Source: JAJDGF01 sp031549325 (GTDB taxonomy: Bacteria > Bacillota > Clostridia > Christensenellales > Aristaeellaceae). From it: a stretch of DNA of 13,671 nt. The stretch is taken from the NCBI GenBank assembly GCA_031549325.1, contig JAVBQA010000109.1:1-13671 (forward strand), in the 5' to 3' direction. The notes beneath the pieces are model-generated. The model had not been told where the DNA came from. It searched no databases and worked only from the letters and a program-made list of their open reading frames with translations. Positions 6,757 through 12,920 of this stretch are shown here, in pieces. The translations under genes were made by a program, and so were the position numbers. How positions within the stretch are numbered: position 1 is the first letter of the stretch; each line of letters opens with the position of its first letter.

Positions 6757-8841
6757 ATGAACATTGACCTGAGCCAACTCAAGGGCGTTGGCCCGGCCCG
6801 GCTGAAGCAGCTGTACGCGCAGGGGATTTATACCGTGCGCGAGCTGTTGCTGTGCCTGCCGGTCGACTACGAGGATTTGAGCGACGTGCGCCCGCTCGCG
6901 AGCTTGTTTGCGGGAGACACGGCGTGCGTGCGCGTGCGCGTGGACGGCCCGGCGAAGGAGCAGCGCGTGAAGCGGCTTGCGATCACCACTGTGTGGGTGG
7001 CGGACGATTCGGAGCGCATACAGGCGGTGTGGTACAACCAGCCCTGGCTGAAGAACCAGCTGACGGTCGGGCGCGAGCTGCTGCTGTATGGGCGCTGCGA
7101 GGCCAAGCGCGGCCGGCTGCAGCTGAGCGCGCCCAGCATCGAGTCGGGCGAGGGGCTGACGCCCGTGTACCGGCAAATCAAGGGCGTCCCCGGGAAGACT
7201 TTCCGCCAGCTGATCGAGATCGGGCTTTCGGCCTGCGAGGGCCAATGGCCGGACGAGCTGCCGGAGAGCGTGCGCCGGCGGCACGGGCTTTGCGAGCGCA
7301 ACTTCGCCATGCGTCAGGCGCATTTCCCGATGAGCCGGGACGCGCTCGAGGCCGCGCGGCGGCGGCTGGCGTTCGAAGAGCTGCTGCTGTATCAGGCTGG
7401 ATTGGCGCTGCAGCGCGGCACCGGGCGCAAGGGCGTGCGCATCCCGTGCTCGGCCGAGGACGCGCGGGCATTCTGGAAAATCATGCCATTTGCGCCCACG
7501 AATGCGCAAGAAAGGGTGCTGCTGGAGATCCTAAAGGATATGGATTCGGGCCTAGCGATGGCGCGGCTGGTGCAGGGCGACGTGGGCTCCGGCAAGACGG
7601 CGCTGGCATTCGGCGCGCTGTACATCGCGGCAAAAGCGGGCTTTTCCGGCGCGCTGATGGCCCCCACCGAGATCTTGGCTGCCCAGCACTTTGAAAGCGC
7701 GAAGAAACTGCTCGAGCCTGCGGGCATCCGCTGCGGTCTGCTGACCGGCAGCATGACCGCGAAGCAAAAGCGCGAGGCCCACGAGAAGATCGCGAGCGGC
7801 GAGTGGCAGGTGGCCATCGGCACCCACGCGCTGATCAGCAAGGGCGTGGAATACAAGAATCTGGGGCTGGTGGTGACCGACGAGCAGCACCGCTTCGGCG
7901 TGAAGCAGCGCGCGCTGCTCAGCGAAAAGGCCGTGGTGGGCGGGCTGGACGAAGACGCGCCGCGCGACCTTGAAGACGCGCGAGACGATGCGGAGCGCGC
8001 CGGAGCGCCCGGCGCGAAGACTGCCAACGTGCTCGTCATGTCGGCCACGCCCATTCCGCGCACGCTGGCGCTGATCCTGTATGGGGACCTCGACGTGTCG
8101 GTGGTGGACGAGCTGCCCCCCGGCCGCACGCCCATCAAGACGCGCATCGTGCCCGAGGCCAAGCGCGAGGGGCTCTACGGCTTTGTCGTGGAGGAGGTCC
8201 GGCGGGGGCGGCAGGTGTACGTGGTGTGCCCGCTGGTGGAGGAATCGGAAGCGGTGGACGCCCTGCCCGCCGAGGCGGTCTATGAGACGCTGCGCACCGG
8301 GCCGCTGAACGCGCTGCGCGTCGGGCTGGTGCACGGCCGCATGAAGGGCGCGGACAAAGAGCAGGTGCTCAGCCAGTTCCACGCCGGGCTGCTGGACGTG
8401 CTGGTGTCCACCACCGTGATCGAGGTGGGGGTGAACGTGCCCAATGCCTCGGTGATGATCGTCGAAAACGCGGAGCGCTTTGGGCTGGCACAGCTGCATC
8501 AGCTGCGCGGGCGCGTGGGGCGCGGCGCGGCCGAGTCCTGGTGTTTCCTGATGGCCGAGCCCAATGAGCGCCTGGAGCTGCTGACCAAGACGACCGACGG
8601 CTTCGTCGTCGCCCAAAAGGACATGGAGCTGCGAGGCCCCGGCGAGCTGCTTGGGTACCGCCAGTCGGGCGCCGCGGCGTCCGGCATCAGCAAGCTGATG
8701 GGCGACACGCGGCTGCTTAAGGAGACCAACGACGAGCTGAAGCTGCTGATGAGCACCCCGGACGGGCCGGACACGCGGGCTGTCCTGGCCGCCGCGCTGC
8801 CGCTGTTTGAAGAGCGGATGCGCGACGTGGCGATGAACTGA
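6757..8841 (+). CDS. recG: ATP-dependent DNA helicase RecG
   Basis: A 694-residue superfamily 2 helicase that remodels stalled replication forks and branch-migrates Holliday junctions. The N-terminal wedge/OB region starts with LSQLKGVGPARLKQL. Helicase motifs follow: Walker A GDVGSGKT at residues 274-281, DEQH at 375-378, SATPIPRT from residue 429, PPGRTPIKTR, TTVIEVGVNVPNA and QLRGRVGRG. The C-terminal RecG signature DMELRGPGELLGYRQSG is intact. ATG 6757 has GGAGGAG 6 bases upstream, so the upstream in-frame extension from 6676 is not coding. Between DEQHRFGVKQR and SATP there are 43 residues where E. coli RecG has 19: an acidic, Ala/Arg-rich insertion at about 392-420. It sits 166 bp after fakA, as in other Firmicutes. 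Confidence 0.97.
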   Translation: MNIDLSQLKGVGPARLKQLYAQGIYTVRELLLCLPVDYEDLSDVRPLASLFAGDTACVRVRVDGPAKEQRVKRLAITTVWVADDSERIQAVWYNQPWLKNQLTVGRELLLYGRCEAKRGRLQLSAPSIESGEGLTPVYRQIKGVPGKTFRQLIEIGLSACEGQWPDELPESVRRRHGLCERNFAMRQAHFPMSRDALEAARRRLAFEELLLYQAGLALQRGTGRKGVRIPCSAEDARAFWKIMPFAPTNAQERVLLEILKDMDSGLAMARLVQGDVGSGKTALAFGALYIAAKAGFSGALMAPTEILAAQHFESAKKLLEPAGIRCGLLTGSMTAKQKREAHEKIASGEWQVAIGTHALISKGVEYKNLGLVVTDEQHRFGVKQRALLSEKAVVGGLDEDAPRDLEDARDDAERAGAPGAKTANVLVMSATPIPRTLALILYGDLDVSVVDELPPGRTPIKTRIVPEAKREGLYGFVVEEVRRGRQVYVVCPLVEESEAVDALPAEAVYETLRTGPLNALRVGLVHGRMKGADKEQVLSQFHAGLLDVLVSTTVIEVGVNVPNASVMIVENAERFGLAQLHQLRGRVGRGAAESWCFLMAEPNERLELLTKTTDGFVVAQKDMELRGPGELLGYRQSGAAASGISKLMGDTRLLKETNDELKLLMSTPDGPDTRAVLAAALPLFEERMRDVAMN

Positions 8842-8886
8842 AGGGAACTGGCGGGGGCGTTGCTATTTTTCATTGGGTATGAGAAT

Positions 8887-8916
8887 GCCGGGCGCGTTGC
8901 GTCCGGCGGTTGTTTT
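8887..8916 (+). terminator. Rho-independent terminator of recG
   Basis: A 9-bp stem GCCGGGCGC / GCGTCCGGC (8887-8895 and 8899-8907, one G-T pair) closes a 3-base loop and is followed by GGTTGTTTTTTG. It lies 46 bp after the recG stop and separates the housekeeping block from the spore genes. Confidence 0.88.
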
Positions 8917-8937
8917 TTGTTGATTGACAGTTTTCTG

Positions 8938-8967
8938 GCATGAAAGCATCGCAAAATTTCCAGTGTA
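8938..8967 (+). promoter_or_regulatory. Sigma-G-like forespore promoter for the SASP genes
   Basis: GCATGA (8938-8943) fits the -35 of sigma-G promoters (G-hATR type). After 18 bases counted from GCATG comes CAGTGTA (8961-8967), which matches the CATnnTA -10 at C, A and the final T-A. The placement, about 55 bases upstream of a SASP start, agrees with forespore control known for this gene family. A perfect TTGACA at 8924-8929 has no -10 at the right distance. Confidence 0.55.
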
Positions 8968-9022
8968 GAATGCCCTTCATGGGTCACAATAGGCTCAGAC
9001 TCAAACGGGAGGTGAAAAAGAG

Positions 9023-9208
9023 ATGAGCAAGGTAAACGTACCGGAGAGCCGCAACGCGCTGGACAGCATGAAGTATGAAATCGCGTCGCAGCTGGGTGTC
9101 AATCTGAAGCAGGGCTACAACGGGAACCTGACTTCGCGTGAGAACGGGACCGTCGGCGGTTACATGGTCAAGAAGATGATCTCCGACTACCAGAACAGCC
9201 ACAAGTAA
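9023..9208 (+). CDS. Alpha/beta-type small acid-soluble spore protein (first of two)
   Basis: A 61-residue DNA-binding protein that coats and protects chromosomal DNA in dormant spores. The family core is complete: KYEIASQLGVNLKQGYNG, then LTSRENGTVGGYMVKKMI. The germination protease site is the E-I-A at residues 19-21 (cut expected after Glu19). The ATG has GGGAGGTG ending 8 bases upstream. A second SASP gene follows after 44 bp with no terminator between, so the two are probably cotranscribed. The N-terminus MSKVNVPESRNAL is typical of clostridial members. Confidence 0.96.
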   Translation: MSKVNVPESRNALDSMKYEIASQLGVNLKQGYNGNLTSRENGTVGGYMVKKMISDYQNSHK

Positions 9209-9252
9209 CAACTCATTCAAAACATAGCGATAAGCAAAGGAGCGCAAAAGAA

Positions 9253-9456
9253 ATGGCAACGACTTCCAACCGCATCAATGTGCCCGAGGCCAAGCAGGCC
9301 ATGTTCAACATGAAGCATGAAATCGCCGGCGAGCTGGGCATCAGCCTCAAGCAGGGCTACAATGGCGACCTGACCAGTAAGGATGCCGGCAGCATCGGGG
9401 GCGGCATGGTGAAGAAAATGATCGAGGCGCAGGAGCGCCAGATGAGCGGCCGCTAA
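9253..9456 (+). CDS. Alpha/beta-type small acid-soluble spore protein (second of two)
   Basis: A 67-residue paralogue of the preceding gene, with HEIAGELGISLKQGYNG and GSIGGGMVKKMI. The protease site E-I-A is at residues 23-25. It differs from its neighbour by a longer C-terminal tail (EAQERQMSGR) and an N-terminal ATTSN extension. The ribosome site AAAGGAG is 11 bases before the ATG. No sigma-G-like promoter is evident in the 44-bp spacer. The pair looks like a tandem duplication that has since diverged. Confidence 0.96.
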   Translation: MATTSNRINVPEAKQAMFNMKHEIAGELGISLKQGYNGDLTSKDAGSIGGGMVKKMIEAQERQMSGR

Positions 9457-9502
9457 AGTTCTGACCTGAGCCGCGACAAAAACCGCCGCATGTTCGCGCG
9501 TC

Positions 9503-9581
9503 TTTTCACCTGCCGCTTTGTCTCATTCGCTCGACGCAGCGCCGCTGCGCCTGGCTCCCTCGACTTAACGGCAAATGAAAA
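9503..9581. repeat. 79-bp imperfect palindrome after the SASP genes
   Basis: TTTTCA (9503-9508) mirrors TGAAAA (9576-9581) and GCAGCG (9536-9541) mirrors CGCTGC (9543-9548), both around base 9542. Between them TGCCG and GTC blocks also match at mirrored positions; about 25 of 39 base pairs are complementary. Several mismatches would be G-U pairs in a minus-strand RNA. It overlaps no convincing gene and lies just before a separate terminator hairpin. It could be a small RNA fold, a miniature element or a decayed repeat. Confidence 0.6.
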
Positions 9582-9582
9582 T

Positions 9583-9608
9583 CCATCGCGAATCTCGCGG
9601 TGGTTTTT
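9583..9608 (+). terminator. Rho-independent terminator of the SASP operon
   Basis: CCATCGCGA (9583-9591) pairs with TCGCGGTGG (9595-9603), a 9-bp stem with one T-G pair and a 3-base loop, followed by TTTTT (9604-9608). A second, weaker candidate (CGCGCC 9624-9629 with GGCGCG 9639-9644, T run at 9653-9659) follows before the tRNA promoter. Confidence 0.75.
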
Positions 9609-9680
9609 GTCCGTCTCTGGTCTCGCGCCAATCGGCAGGGCGCGGCGCACGATTTTTTTGTGTAAGAATGCAGAAAGCTA

Positions 9681-9709
9681 TTGACATTTGATCCCGTTTC
9701 AGGTAGAAT
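9681..9709 (+). promoter_or_regulatory. Sigma-A promoter of the tRNA operon
   Basis: A consensus -35 TTGACA (9681-9686), a 17-bp spacer and -10 TAGAAT (9704-9709). Transcription should start near 9716, 30 bases before tRNA-Val. This is the best-matching housekeeping promoter in the window, as expected for stable RNA. Confidence 0.88.
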
Positions 9710-9745
9710 ATTTTCTGTCGCTGTTAGCGGTGATGTGTGGAACAC

Positions 9746-9821
9746 GGGAGCATAGCTCAGCTGGTAGAGCACTTGCTTTACACGCAAGGGGTCACAGGTT
9801 CGAGCCCTGTTGTTCCCACCA
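9746..9821 (+). tRNA. tRNA-Val (anticodon TAC)
   Basis: Acceptor GGGAGCA pairs with TGTTCCC. Anticodon stem CTTGC/GCAAG surrounds loop TTTACAC, anticodon TAC at 9779-9781. T-arm ACAGG-TTCGAGC-CCTGT. The CCA end is encoded. First gene of the five-tRNA operon. Confidence 0.97.
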
Positions 9822-9827
9822 CAGTGT

Positions 9828-9904
9828 GGTCCGGTAGTTCAGTTGGTTAGAATGCCAGCCTGTCACGCTGGAGGTCGAGGGTTCGAGCCCCTTCCGGATC
9901 GCCA
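9828..9904 (+). tRNA. tRNA-Asp (anticodon GTC)
   Basis: Acceptor GGTCCGG pairs with CCGGATC, discriminator G and encoded CCA. Anticodon stem CCAGC/GCTGG with loop CTGTCAC, anticodon GTC at 9862-9864. Six bases after tRNA-Val. Confidence 0.97.
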
Positions 9905-9908
9905 TTTT

Positions 9909-9984
9909 GCCTCGGTAGCTCAGTTGGTAGAGCAGTAGACTGAAAATCTACGTGTCGGTGGTTCAAGTCCGCCCCGAGGCACCA
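9909..9984 (+). tRNA. tRNA-Phe (anticodon GAA)
   Basis: Acceptor GCCTCGG pairs with CCGAGGC, then A and encoded CCA. Anticodon stem GTAGA/TCTAC with loop CTGAAAA, anticodon GAA at 9942-9944. Confidence 0.97.
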
Positions 9985-9989
9985 TTCCT

Positions 9990-10065
9990 GCGGTAGTAGC
10001 TCAGTTGGTAGAGCGCCACCTTGCCAAGGTGGAGGTCGCGAGTCCGAGTCTCGTCTACCGCTCCA
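9990..10065 (+). tRNA. tRNA-Gly (anticodon GCC)
   Basis: Acceptor GCGGTAG pairs with CTACCGC, then T and encoded CCA. Anticodon stem CCACC/GGTGG with loop TTGCCAA, anticodon GCC at 10023-10025. Confidence 0.97.
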
Positions 10066-10122
10066 ACTTCTTTTTTGCCTCGTCATGGCATATCGTTATT
10101 GAGAGGCCGCATGGACGACCAT

Positions 10123-10197
10123 GGCGTGATAGCCAAGTGGTAAGGCAAAGGTCTGCAAAACCTTTATTCACCGGTTCAAATCCGGTTCACGCCTCCA
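10123..10197 (+). tRNA. tRNA-Cys (anticodon GCA), last host gene before the prophage
   Basis: Acceptor GGCGTGA pairs with TCACGCC, then T and encoded CCA. Anticodon stem AAGGT/ACCTT with loop CTGCAAA, anticodon GCA at 10155-10157. It follows tRNA-Gly after 57 bp. The integrase gene begins 68 bp further on, so the 3' end of this tRNA is a candidate attachment site, a common choice for tyrosine integrases. Confidence 0.96.
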
Positions 10198-10203
10198 GCA
10201 GAA

Positions 10204-10236
10204 CCCCTGCAAACATTGAGTTTGCAGGGGATTTTT
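10204..10236 (+). terminator. Rho-independent terminator of the tRNA operon
   Basis: A perfect 11-bp stem CCCCTGCAAAC (10204-10214) / GTTTGCAGGGG (10220-10230) with a 5-base loop, followed by ATTTTT. Only 6 bases separate it from the tRNA-Cys CCA. If integration used the tRNA 3' end, this terminator would have come with the phage or been rebuilt by it. Confidence 0.92.
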
Positions 10237-10265
10237 CAATAAAGTACACACATCGGGTACACGTT

Positions 10266-11405
10266 TTATTCTAGCTCCTCATGCAAGAATTTTGCAAACA
10301 GCGCATCTAGCGCGTCGGCGACACGTTGCTGCTCACCATCGACGGCGTGTCCGTAGACGCCAAAGGTATCCATATTGTCCGTGTGGCCTACCATGGGCTT
10401 CAACTGCTCGGCGGTGAGTGCCGTGCCGCCAATGGAGATCAGCGTGTGACGCAGCTCGTGGAGTGTGACCTTGAAGCCGTGGTGGGCGCAGTAGGCGCAC
10501 CAGCGGATATAGAAGACTGCGGGGTTCGTGCGATCCCCATCTTCCGCTGGAAAGAGCCAGGGCGAAATAATGCCTCGCGCTTTGAGCATGGCCGCCTGGG
10601 AGTCCAGTTCGCGCTGCATGTGTTTATTGATCTTGAAAGTGCGGTCGGACATCTTTGTCTTGGTTGGGCCGATATGGTTAAATCTGCTGATTGATCGCTG
10701 GATGTGAACGACCCCATTCTGAATATCTGACCGCTGAAGGGCAAGCAGCTCGCCTTTGCGAACGCCACTCAGCACGCAGAAGCGCCAGGCATGGATATAA
10801 AATGAGCTGGTTTCCTGGCCATGCTCCTTGGTAAGGTCGGTGCCGAACAGAGTCCGCAGCTGCTGGGGCTGTAGGATGGTCTTTGGTTTGGTCGGCGCGG
10901 TGCGCGCGATATCCAGATCTTCGGTAGGCGCCATGTAGACGCGGCACTTCTTGCAATAGCGATTGAAGGCGCTGATCGCTCCGCGGATGTTCTGGAGCAT
11001 CTTTTTTGACCGCCCCTGCTTTGCCGCTTCGTTTAGGCACTCCTGCCAGTCCTGCTCGGTGATGCTGGATAGCTTACGGTGTTCGAGCCGTGGCTTCAGC
11101 CAGATGCGCCCAATGGAGTCGGTGTTGGCGTAGTTGCTTTCACCTGTGCGAACCTTCACGTCCTCTAAAAACAGCTCGTAGGCGCTCCAAAAACGCGCTT
11201 CCGGGCTGATCTTGGGGTTGGTTGCGACCTTTGGCGGCGGTACCCACTGATCGGCCTTTTTCTCGGCCTCGATCTTGCCCTTTCGGCCTGGCGTACTCGA
11301 CGTGAATGTCTTCCGCACACCGTCGATCTGAACGTTGACCTGCCACCGCTTTCGGCTCTCGTACCAGATGGCTTCTGCGTAGCGTTCATTCTTCTTGGTT
11401 GCCAT
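10266..11405 (-). CDS. Tyrosine-type phage integrase
   Basis: A 379-residue site-specific recombinase that integrates and excises the element. The N-terminus (residues 5-60) resembles the arm-binding domain (WYESRKRWQVNVQIDGVRK), a SAM-like core-binding domain spans about 70-165, and the catalytic domain follows. The active-site set is complete: Arg216 in SGVRKGELLAL, a beta-hairpin Lys at 249-251, HELR with His316 and Arg319, His341 in VGHTD and the nucleophile Tyr351 in FGVYGHA. The ATG at 11405 has GAGGAGG about 6 bases upstream. The 3' end faces tRNA-Cys. No good minus-strand promoter is seen between it and the PH-SHOCT gene, so it may depend on read-through from the repressor promoter. 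A direct repeat GTACAC at 10244 and 10257 could be arm sites. Confidence 0.96.
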   Translation of the reverse strand: MATKKNERYAEAIWYESRKRWQVNVQIDGVRKTFTSSTPGRKGKIEAEKKADQWVPPPKVATNPKISPEARFWSAYELFLEDVKVRTGESNYANTDSIGRIWLKPRLEHRKLSSITEQDWQECLNEAAKQGRSKKMLQNIRGAISAFNRYCKKCRVYMAPTEDLDIARTAPTKPKTILQPQQLRTLFGTDLTKEHGQETSSFYIHAWRFCVLSGVRKGELLALQRSDIQNGVVHIQRSISRFNHIGPTKTKMSDRTFKINKHMQRELDSQAAMLKARGIISPWLFPAEDGDRTNPAVFYIRWCAYCAHHGFKVTLHELRHTLISIGGTALTAEQLKPMVGHTDNMDTFGVYGHAVDGEQQRVADALDALFAKFLHEELE

Positions 11406-11427
11406 GATGCCCCTCCTCTGGTATAAT
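11399..11427 (+). promoter_or_regulatory. Plus-strand promoter inside the integrase start region
   Basis: -35 TTGCCA (11399-11404), 17-bp spacer, -10 TATAAT (11422-11427) preceded by TGG, an extended -10. The -35 overlaps the first integrase codons on the other strand. A palindrome GGGCATAGCAATGCCC (11428-11443) covers the expected start point and could be an operator. Confidence 0.65.
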
Positions 11428-11433
11428 GGGCAT

Positions 11434-11513
11434 AGCAATGCCCGGTCGGTTGATCCTGGTCTGGCGGTTGCTGTATATCCTTCGCCGGTGTGCTAGACCG
11501 GCGGGGGATTTTT
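11434..11513 (+). ncRNA. Candidate ~80-nt RNA antisense to the integrase leader
   Basis: A promoter at 11399-11427 predicts a start near 11434, and an intrinsic terminator ends at 11513. The RNA would be complementary to the stretch between PH-SHOCT stop and integrase start, that is, the leader of the integrase message. An open frame starting at the ATG at 11438 runs through the terminator stem and has no ribosome site, so I favour a non-coding RNA. Both ends are read from sequence; existence and role are inferred. Confidence 0.45.
11477..11513 (+). terminator. Intrinsic terminator of the candidate antisense RNA
   Basis: A 13-bp stem (11477-11489 with 11497-11509, core CGCCGGT/ACCGGCG, two T-G pairs) with a 7-base loop, followed by TTTT. 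On the minus strand the hairpin is followed by GGATAT with no T run, so it should stop only plus-strand transcription and let the minus-strand operon read on into the integrase gene. Confidence 0.7.
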
Positions 11514-12120
11514 ATAGCTCGGAAATGATCCGCGATCGCTGGGCATCATACTCTTCGACCGTTACCAAACCTTCATCGCGAAGCGCCTTTAACTTCTCCA
11601 ACCTCTCTTTGGGCGGCGCGCTTGCGGGCATCTGGGTAGATCTGGCGGCAGTTTGCTGGGTATGAACATTTGCTATAAGCTCATTGATAGTGTTAAGCGC
11701 AAATGTAGTAAATGTGGGGCGAAGATCGACGTCTATCGTTTCGGCGATGGATTCAACCCTTAGAACAGAAGTGGTGTTTAAAGAGTCGGTTTTGCTTTTC
11801 ACACCCGTAATCATTGAGAGAACCATCTGATCCACTGACTTTTGCAGAAGTAGGCTTTGTATGAAAAGGATGCGAGAGTTCGTTACGACGAACAATCCGG
11901 GCGTTTTCCCCTTCGCCTTCATCGCGAGTAAATCGGACAATTCCGGGGCTTTTAGGCTTGCGGCCCCTTTAGAAATCATCGCATTCGCTCCAGCAATGAG
12001 CAACACTTTTTCCTCGCTGGCAAGGATTTTTTCGAGGTGTTTGAGTGCGCCACCCTGCATAACAACATGACCACCATTGGCTTTTGCGCGTTCAATCGCT
12101 TGTTCAATGTCGGGTCTCAT
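11512..12120 (-). CDS. PH-like domain plus SHOCT domain protein
   Basis: A 202-residue soluble protein. Residues about 30-150 resemble a bacterial PH-like domain (bPH/YokE type), with the typical strand GLFVVTNSRILFIQS and the later LRVESIAETIDV stretch. A linker rich in Ala, Pro and Ser leads to a C-terminal SHOCT domain at about 172-202 (ERLEKLKALRDEGLVTVEEYDAQRSRI), a short oligomerisation module. Function is not established for this combination. The ATG has GGAG 8 bases upstream. The gene starts 18 bp after the repressor stop, so it should be transcribed with the repressor in the lysogen. That position is often used by immunity or superinfection-exclusion genes, which is an inference here. 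No membrane segment is seen. Confidence 0.85.
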   Translation of the reverse strand: MRPDIEQAIERAKANGGHVVMQGGALKHLEKILASEEKVLLIAGANAMISKGAASLKAPELSDLLAMKAKGKTPGLFVVTNSRILFIQSLLLQKSVDQMVLSMITGVKSKTDSLNTTSVLRVESIAETIDVDLRPTFTTFALNTINELIANVHTQQTAARSTQMPASAPPKERLEKLKALRDEGLVTVEEYDAQRSRIISEL

Positions 12121-12138
12121 GTAGGCATCTCCTATCCC

Positions 12139-12786
12139 TTACAGCATGTGTTGAAAGGCAACTGCCTTTCCAATGATCCTTATGCTATCGCTATTTTCCG
12201 CAGTAAAATACATGGGCTTGTATTTGGGGTTCTCCGAAATGAGCTGTACACCTCCAGGGATCTTGTGTACGCGCTTGAGGGTGGCGCTATCGTCGATGAT
12301 TACTGCGGCTATTTCGCCATCATTGACGTCTGGTTGTTTACGGATGAATACCACATCTCCGTCATGAATGCCAGCATTAATCATGCTGTCTCCACAGATT
12401 TGAAGTGCAAAATCGCATTTCACATCCGACTCACAAGTCACAAATGTATCATAGTCCTCGTCTGCAAATATCGGAACACCAGCAGCAATTTTTCCCAGCA
12501 TGGGAACCTTCTTTCGTTTTATCGGGAAGATATCAGCGCGGCCTCTTAGCGATGTGGGGATAGGGGGCGTTGTCAAGTCAATAGGCACGTCAAGTCCCAT
12601 GAGCCACGATGGATTGACGTCCAAAACCTCTGCCATCTTGTAGAGGTTTCGTTGCTTGGGTTCATACTCACCAGTAAGATATGTGCTGATAGATGACTTG
12701 CCTATACCAGTTCTTTCGGCGAGGTCGGACTGTTTCATACCCCTCATGTCAAGGGCTTCTTGAATCCTGTCCGCGATGCTAGTCAT
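12139..12786 (-). CDS. CI/LexA-like phage repressor (XRE HTH plus S24 peptidase)
   Basis: A 215-residue repressor that should maintain lysogeny. An XRE-type helix-turn-helix fills residues 4-62 (MKQSDLAERTGIGKSSISTYLTG). The C-terminal S24 domain has the autocleavage pair Ala102-Gly103 (KIAAGVP), the nucleophile Ser134 in CGDSM and the general base Lys171 in TLKRVH, so RecA-stimulated self-cleavage after DNA damage is expected. The ATG at 12786 has AAGAGGTG about 8-9 bases upstream; the frame is open further upstream but there is no better start. The promoter at 12810-12838 overlaps one operator-like site, which suggests autoregulation. It heads the operon repressor / PH-SHOCT / integrase. 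Confidence 0.95.
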   Translation of the reverse strand: MTSIADRIQEALDMRGMKQSDLAERTGIGKSSISTYLTGEYEPKQRNLYKMAEVLDVNPSWLMGLDVPIDLTTPPIPTSLRGRADIFPIKRKKVPMLGKIAAGVPIFADEDYDTFVTCESDVKCDFALQICGDSMINAGIHDGDVVFIRKQPDVNDGEIAAVIIDDSATLKRVHKIPGGVQLISENPKYKPMYFTAENSDSIRIIGKAVAFQHML

Positions 12787-12809
12787 AGTACACACCTCTT
12801 TTCCTGTAT

Positions 12810-12838
12810 AGAATACCATGAAAGTTCAGGAAATGCAA
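12810..12838 (-). promoter_or_regulatory. Repressor promoter (minus strand)
   Basis: Minus strand: -35 TTGCAT (12838-12833), 17-bp spacer, -10 TATTCT (12815-12810). The expected start is near 12803, about 17 bases before the repressor ATG. The operator-like site at 12824-12839 covers the -35 and part of the spacer. Confidence 0.7.
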
Positions 12839-12839
12839 C
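12824..12839. promoter_or_regulatory. Operator-like site 1, over the repressor promoter
   Basis: GTTCAGGAAATGCAAC, matching the other sites as KTTCAGRAAMWSSAAC. It covers the -35 of the repressor promoter, so binding would shut off repressor synthesis (autoregulation). It is the most divergent copy. Confidence 0.55.
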
Positions 12840-12865
12840 ATCGGGCGCGTGATTCGTATAAATTT

Positions 12866-12881
12866 TTTCAGAAAATCGAAC
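12866..12881. promoter_or_regulatory. Operator-like site 2, upstream of the early promoter
   Basis: TTTCAGAAAATCGAAC lies 7 bp before the TTGACA of the rightward promoter and 27 bp beyond the repressor -35, between the two divergent promoters. It starts 42 bp from site 1, close to four helical turns, which would allow cooperative binding. Confidence 0.6.
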
Positions 12882-12888
12882 TTCGGTG

Positions 12889-12918
12889 TTGACATAGACG
12901 GGGCTGGCGTGATAACCT
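12889..12918 (+). promoter_or_regulatory. Rightward early (cro-type) promoter
   Basis: A consensus -35 TTGACA (12889-12894) with a weaker -10, TAACCT at 12913-12918 (18-bp spacer) or GATAAC at 12911-12916 (16-bp spacer). The start would be near 12925, inside operator-like site 3 and about 38 bases before the DUF739 ATG. Confidence 0.65.
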
Positions 12919-12920
12919 TA

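Noticed and set aside
4935..6782. 615-residue open frame on the minus strand opposite fakA, and a second one at 4922-5989
   Set aside because: GC-rich codon bias on the coding strand opens antisense frames. The products are His/Arg/Ser-rich with no domains, while fakA on the plus strand is a full-length known family.
8924..8929. Perfect TTGACA upstream of the SASP genes as a sigma-A -35
   Set aside because: No acceptable -10 at 16-18 bp; the sigma-G-like pair is better placed and fits the gene type.
11438..11665. Plus-strand small protein starting MPGRLILVW downstream of the 11399 promoter
   Set aside because: No ribosome site, it runs through the terminator stem and then antisense to the SHOCT coding region.
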